From positions 1 through 6,414 of the forward strand of contig QNBI01000128.1 in assembly GCA_003641675.1 (NCBI GenBank): a DNA stretch of 6,414 nucleotides, given 5' to 3'. The DNA comes from Spirochaetota bacterium (GTDB lineage: Bacteria > Spirochaetota > Spirochaetia > SZUA-6). The notes below the pieces were generated by a model. The model saw only the letters and a list, made by a program, of their open reading frames with translations. It was not told the origin of the DNA and made no database searches. Below are positions 5,524 through 6,414 of the stretch, one piece after another. The position numbers were made by a program, and so were the translations under genes. How positions within the stretch are numbered: the stretch's first letter is position 1; every line of letters begins with the position of its first letter.

Positions 5524-6414
5524 TCATTCGTACCTTAAGGCTTCCTGCGGGGGGAGTTTGGCGGCTCTTACCGCCGGGTAGAGGCCGGAGAACAGGCCGG
5601 TTATTATGGATAGTATAACTGCTATAATCCCAGTATTGGGGTTTATTATTACAGGCCAATGAGCATAGTGGGCTATTATAAAGGAAGAGCCATAGGCAAC
5701 TCCAAGGCCGAATATGCCCCCTCCGCCGCAGAGAAGTATAGTTTCTATAAGAAACTGTAACATTATATGCCTCTGCCTTGCGCCGAGGGCTTTCCTAATA
5801 CCGATTTCCCTGGTTCTTTCCTTTACAGATACTAACATTATGTTCATTATCCCTATGGCTGCGACTAAAAGCGCTATACCTGCAAGGATTGCCACGCCTG
5901 TTGTTATAGAACCCACTACCTTATTTATCATATCAAGCTGATCTTTCATACCGATAACAATAAATTTACTGTTATTGTCTTTATCCAGTCCGTGATTCTT
6001 ATTAAGTACATTTAATATTTTCTTTTTGGCCTCTTCGAGTTTGGGAAGTTTTTTTACCCTTGCAAGCACCGTACTATATCCCTTTTTACCGCCGAAAAAC
6101 CGCTTAAAAATACCGACAGGCACAACAATTACATTGTTGTAATTTTTATCAGGATCGGAAATAGAAATGGAGTCTGATTTTTCCTTCCTCTTTAAGACGC
6201 CTATCACCTGGAAAGGCGTCCCGAAGGCATTAAAATATTTCCCGACTGCTTTCCCTTCAGGGAAAAACTCTTCCGAAATTAAGCTGCCTATTACCGCTTT
6301 TTTCTCCTGCTGTCTAACCTCGTCTTTTGTAAATACCCGCCCTGTGTCAAGGGAATACTCGACAAAATGAATGTAGTTGTTGTTTGTCCCTACTATGGAT
6401 ATTTTTTTCTGTAA
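5524..6414 (-). CDS. MacB/FtsX-family ABC transporter permease, C-terminal part (5' end outside window)
   Basis: The minus-strand frame runs open from the right edge to a TGA at 5524-5526, giving 296 residues. The GTG at 6205-6207 is only an internal valine, since conserved sequence continues upstream of it. The first half is a MacB-type periplasmic core: the order SIVGTNNNY, LDTGRVFT, KKAVIGSLISEEFFPEGKAVGK and FGTPFQVIGVL is characteristic. Then come three membrane segments at about residues 168-196, 220-248 and 262-282. They include the family motif IMNIMLVSVKERTREIGIRKALGA after the first and the ending LYPAVRAAKLPPQEALRYE. The missing N-terminus should hold the first membrane helix. Such permeases pair with an ATPase and often a periplasmic adaptor to act as mechanotransmission exporters of lipoproteins, peptides or drugs; the substrate cannot be read here. 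Its partner genes probably lie upstream, beyond 6414. It converges on the rpsU operon and shares the terminator. Confidence 0.93.
   Translation of the reverse strand, partial: LQKKISIVGTNNNYIHFVEYSLDTGRVFTKDEVRQQEKKAVIGSLISEEFFPEGKAVGKYFNAFGTPFQVIGVLKRKEKSDSISISDPDKNYNNVIVVPVGIFKRFFGGKKGYSTVLARVKKLPKLEEAKKKILNVLNKNHGLDKDNNSKFIVIGMKDQLDMINKVVGSITTGVAILAGIALLVAAIGIMNIMLVSVKERTREIGIRKALGARQRHIMLQFLIETILLCGGGGIFGLGVAYGSSFIIAHYAHWPVIINPNTGIIAVILSIITGLFSGLYPAVRAAKLPPQEALRYE

Noticed and set aside
6122..6140. Perfect inverted repeat ACAACAAT-TAC-ATTGTTGT
   Set aside because: It falls within permease codons for NYNNVIVV and is AT-rich; a chance palindrome in coding sequence is the simplest reading.
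6205..6207. GTG as the start of the minus-strand permease
   Set aside because: The frame stays open upstream to 6414 and encodes expected MacB core sequence, so this codon is an internal valine of a gene cut by the window edge.
6250..6265. TTTCCC-TTCA-GGGAAA hairpin
   Set aside because: It is a short stem inside permease coding sequence with no T tract and no intergenic context, so there is no case for a regulatory element.
6167..6370. A 67-codon plus-strand frame at the right edge
   Set aside because: It overlaps the minus-strand MacB-type periplasmic domain, whose conserved sequence continues unbroken to the window edge.

Overview
The window comes from a low-GC, AT-rich bacterial genome that uses the standard code, with TGA as an ordinary stop. 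The features point to a Gram-negative-type (diderm) bacterium: a MacB/FtsX-type ABC permease, an exported M23 peptidase with a possible lipobox, and a bS21 protein. The form of bS21 and an unusually long RecJ (702 aa) make me think of spirochaetes or a related lineage. That placement is a low-confidence impression from memory, not a measured result.

Layout. Positions 2-5423 hold one tightly packed plus-strand gene run: 3' end of recO (recombination mediator), thpR (2',3'-cyclic phosphodiesterase/LigT), a thymidine/pyrimidine-nucleoside phosphorylase (deoA-like), recJ (5'-3' single-strand exonuclease), an exported M23 (LytM) peptidase, and rpsU (ribosomal protein bS21). Four-base overlaps (GTGA or ATGA) join recO-thpR, deoA-recJ and recJ-M23. 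The other two gaps are 14 and at most 26 bases. No internal promoter or terminator is visible, so the run looks like one operon that starts upstream of the window. It ends at a strong hairpin (5429-5452) whose flanks suit both strands. Beyond it, a convergent minus-strand gene for the C-terminal part of a MacB-type permease enters from the right edge.

How the genes fit together. RecO and RecJ both serve RecF-pathway repair. The nucleoside phosphorylase and ThpR act on nucleosides and RNA ends. The M23 enzyme acts on peptidoglycan, and bS21 sits by the anti-Shine-Dalgarno region of the 30S subunit. This reads as a conserved housekeeping cluster rather than an accessory island. I see no mobile element, CRISPR array, tRNA or rRNA, and no evidence of a new multi-gene system.

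Two points deserve a second look. First, RecJ carries an extra block of about 140 residues between its DHH and DHHA1 halves, and this block reads like a decayed DnaQ/DEDD exonuclease domain. Second, rpsU has an exceptionally long Shine-Dalgarno match and no normal start codon at the right distance. Both homology and spacing point to an AUA start at 5214.
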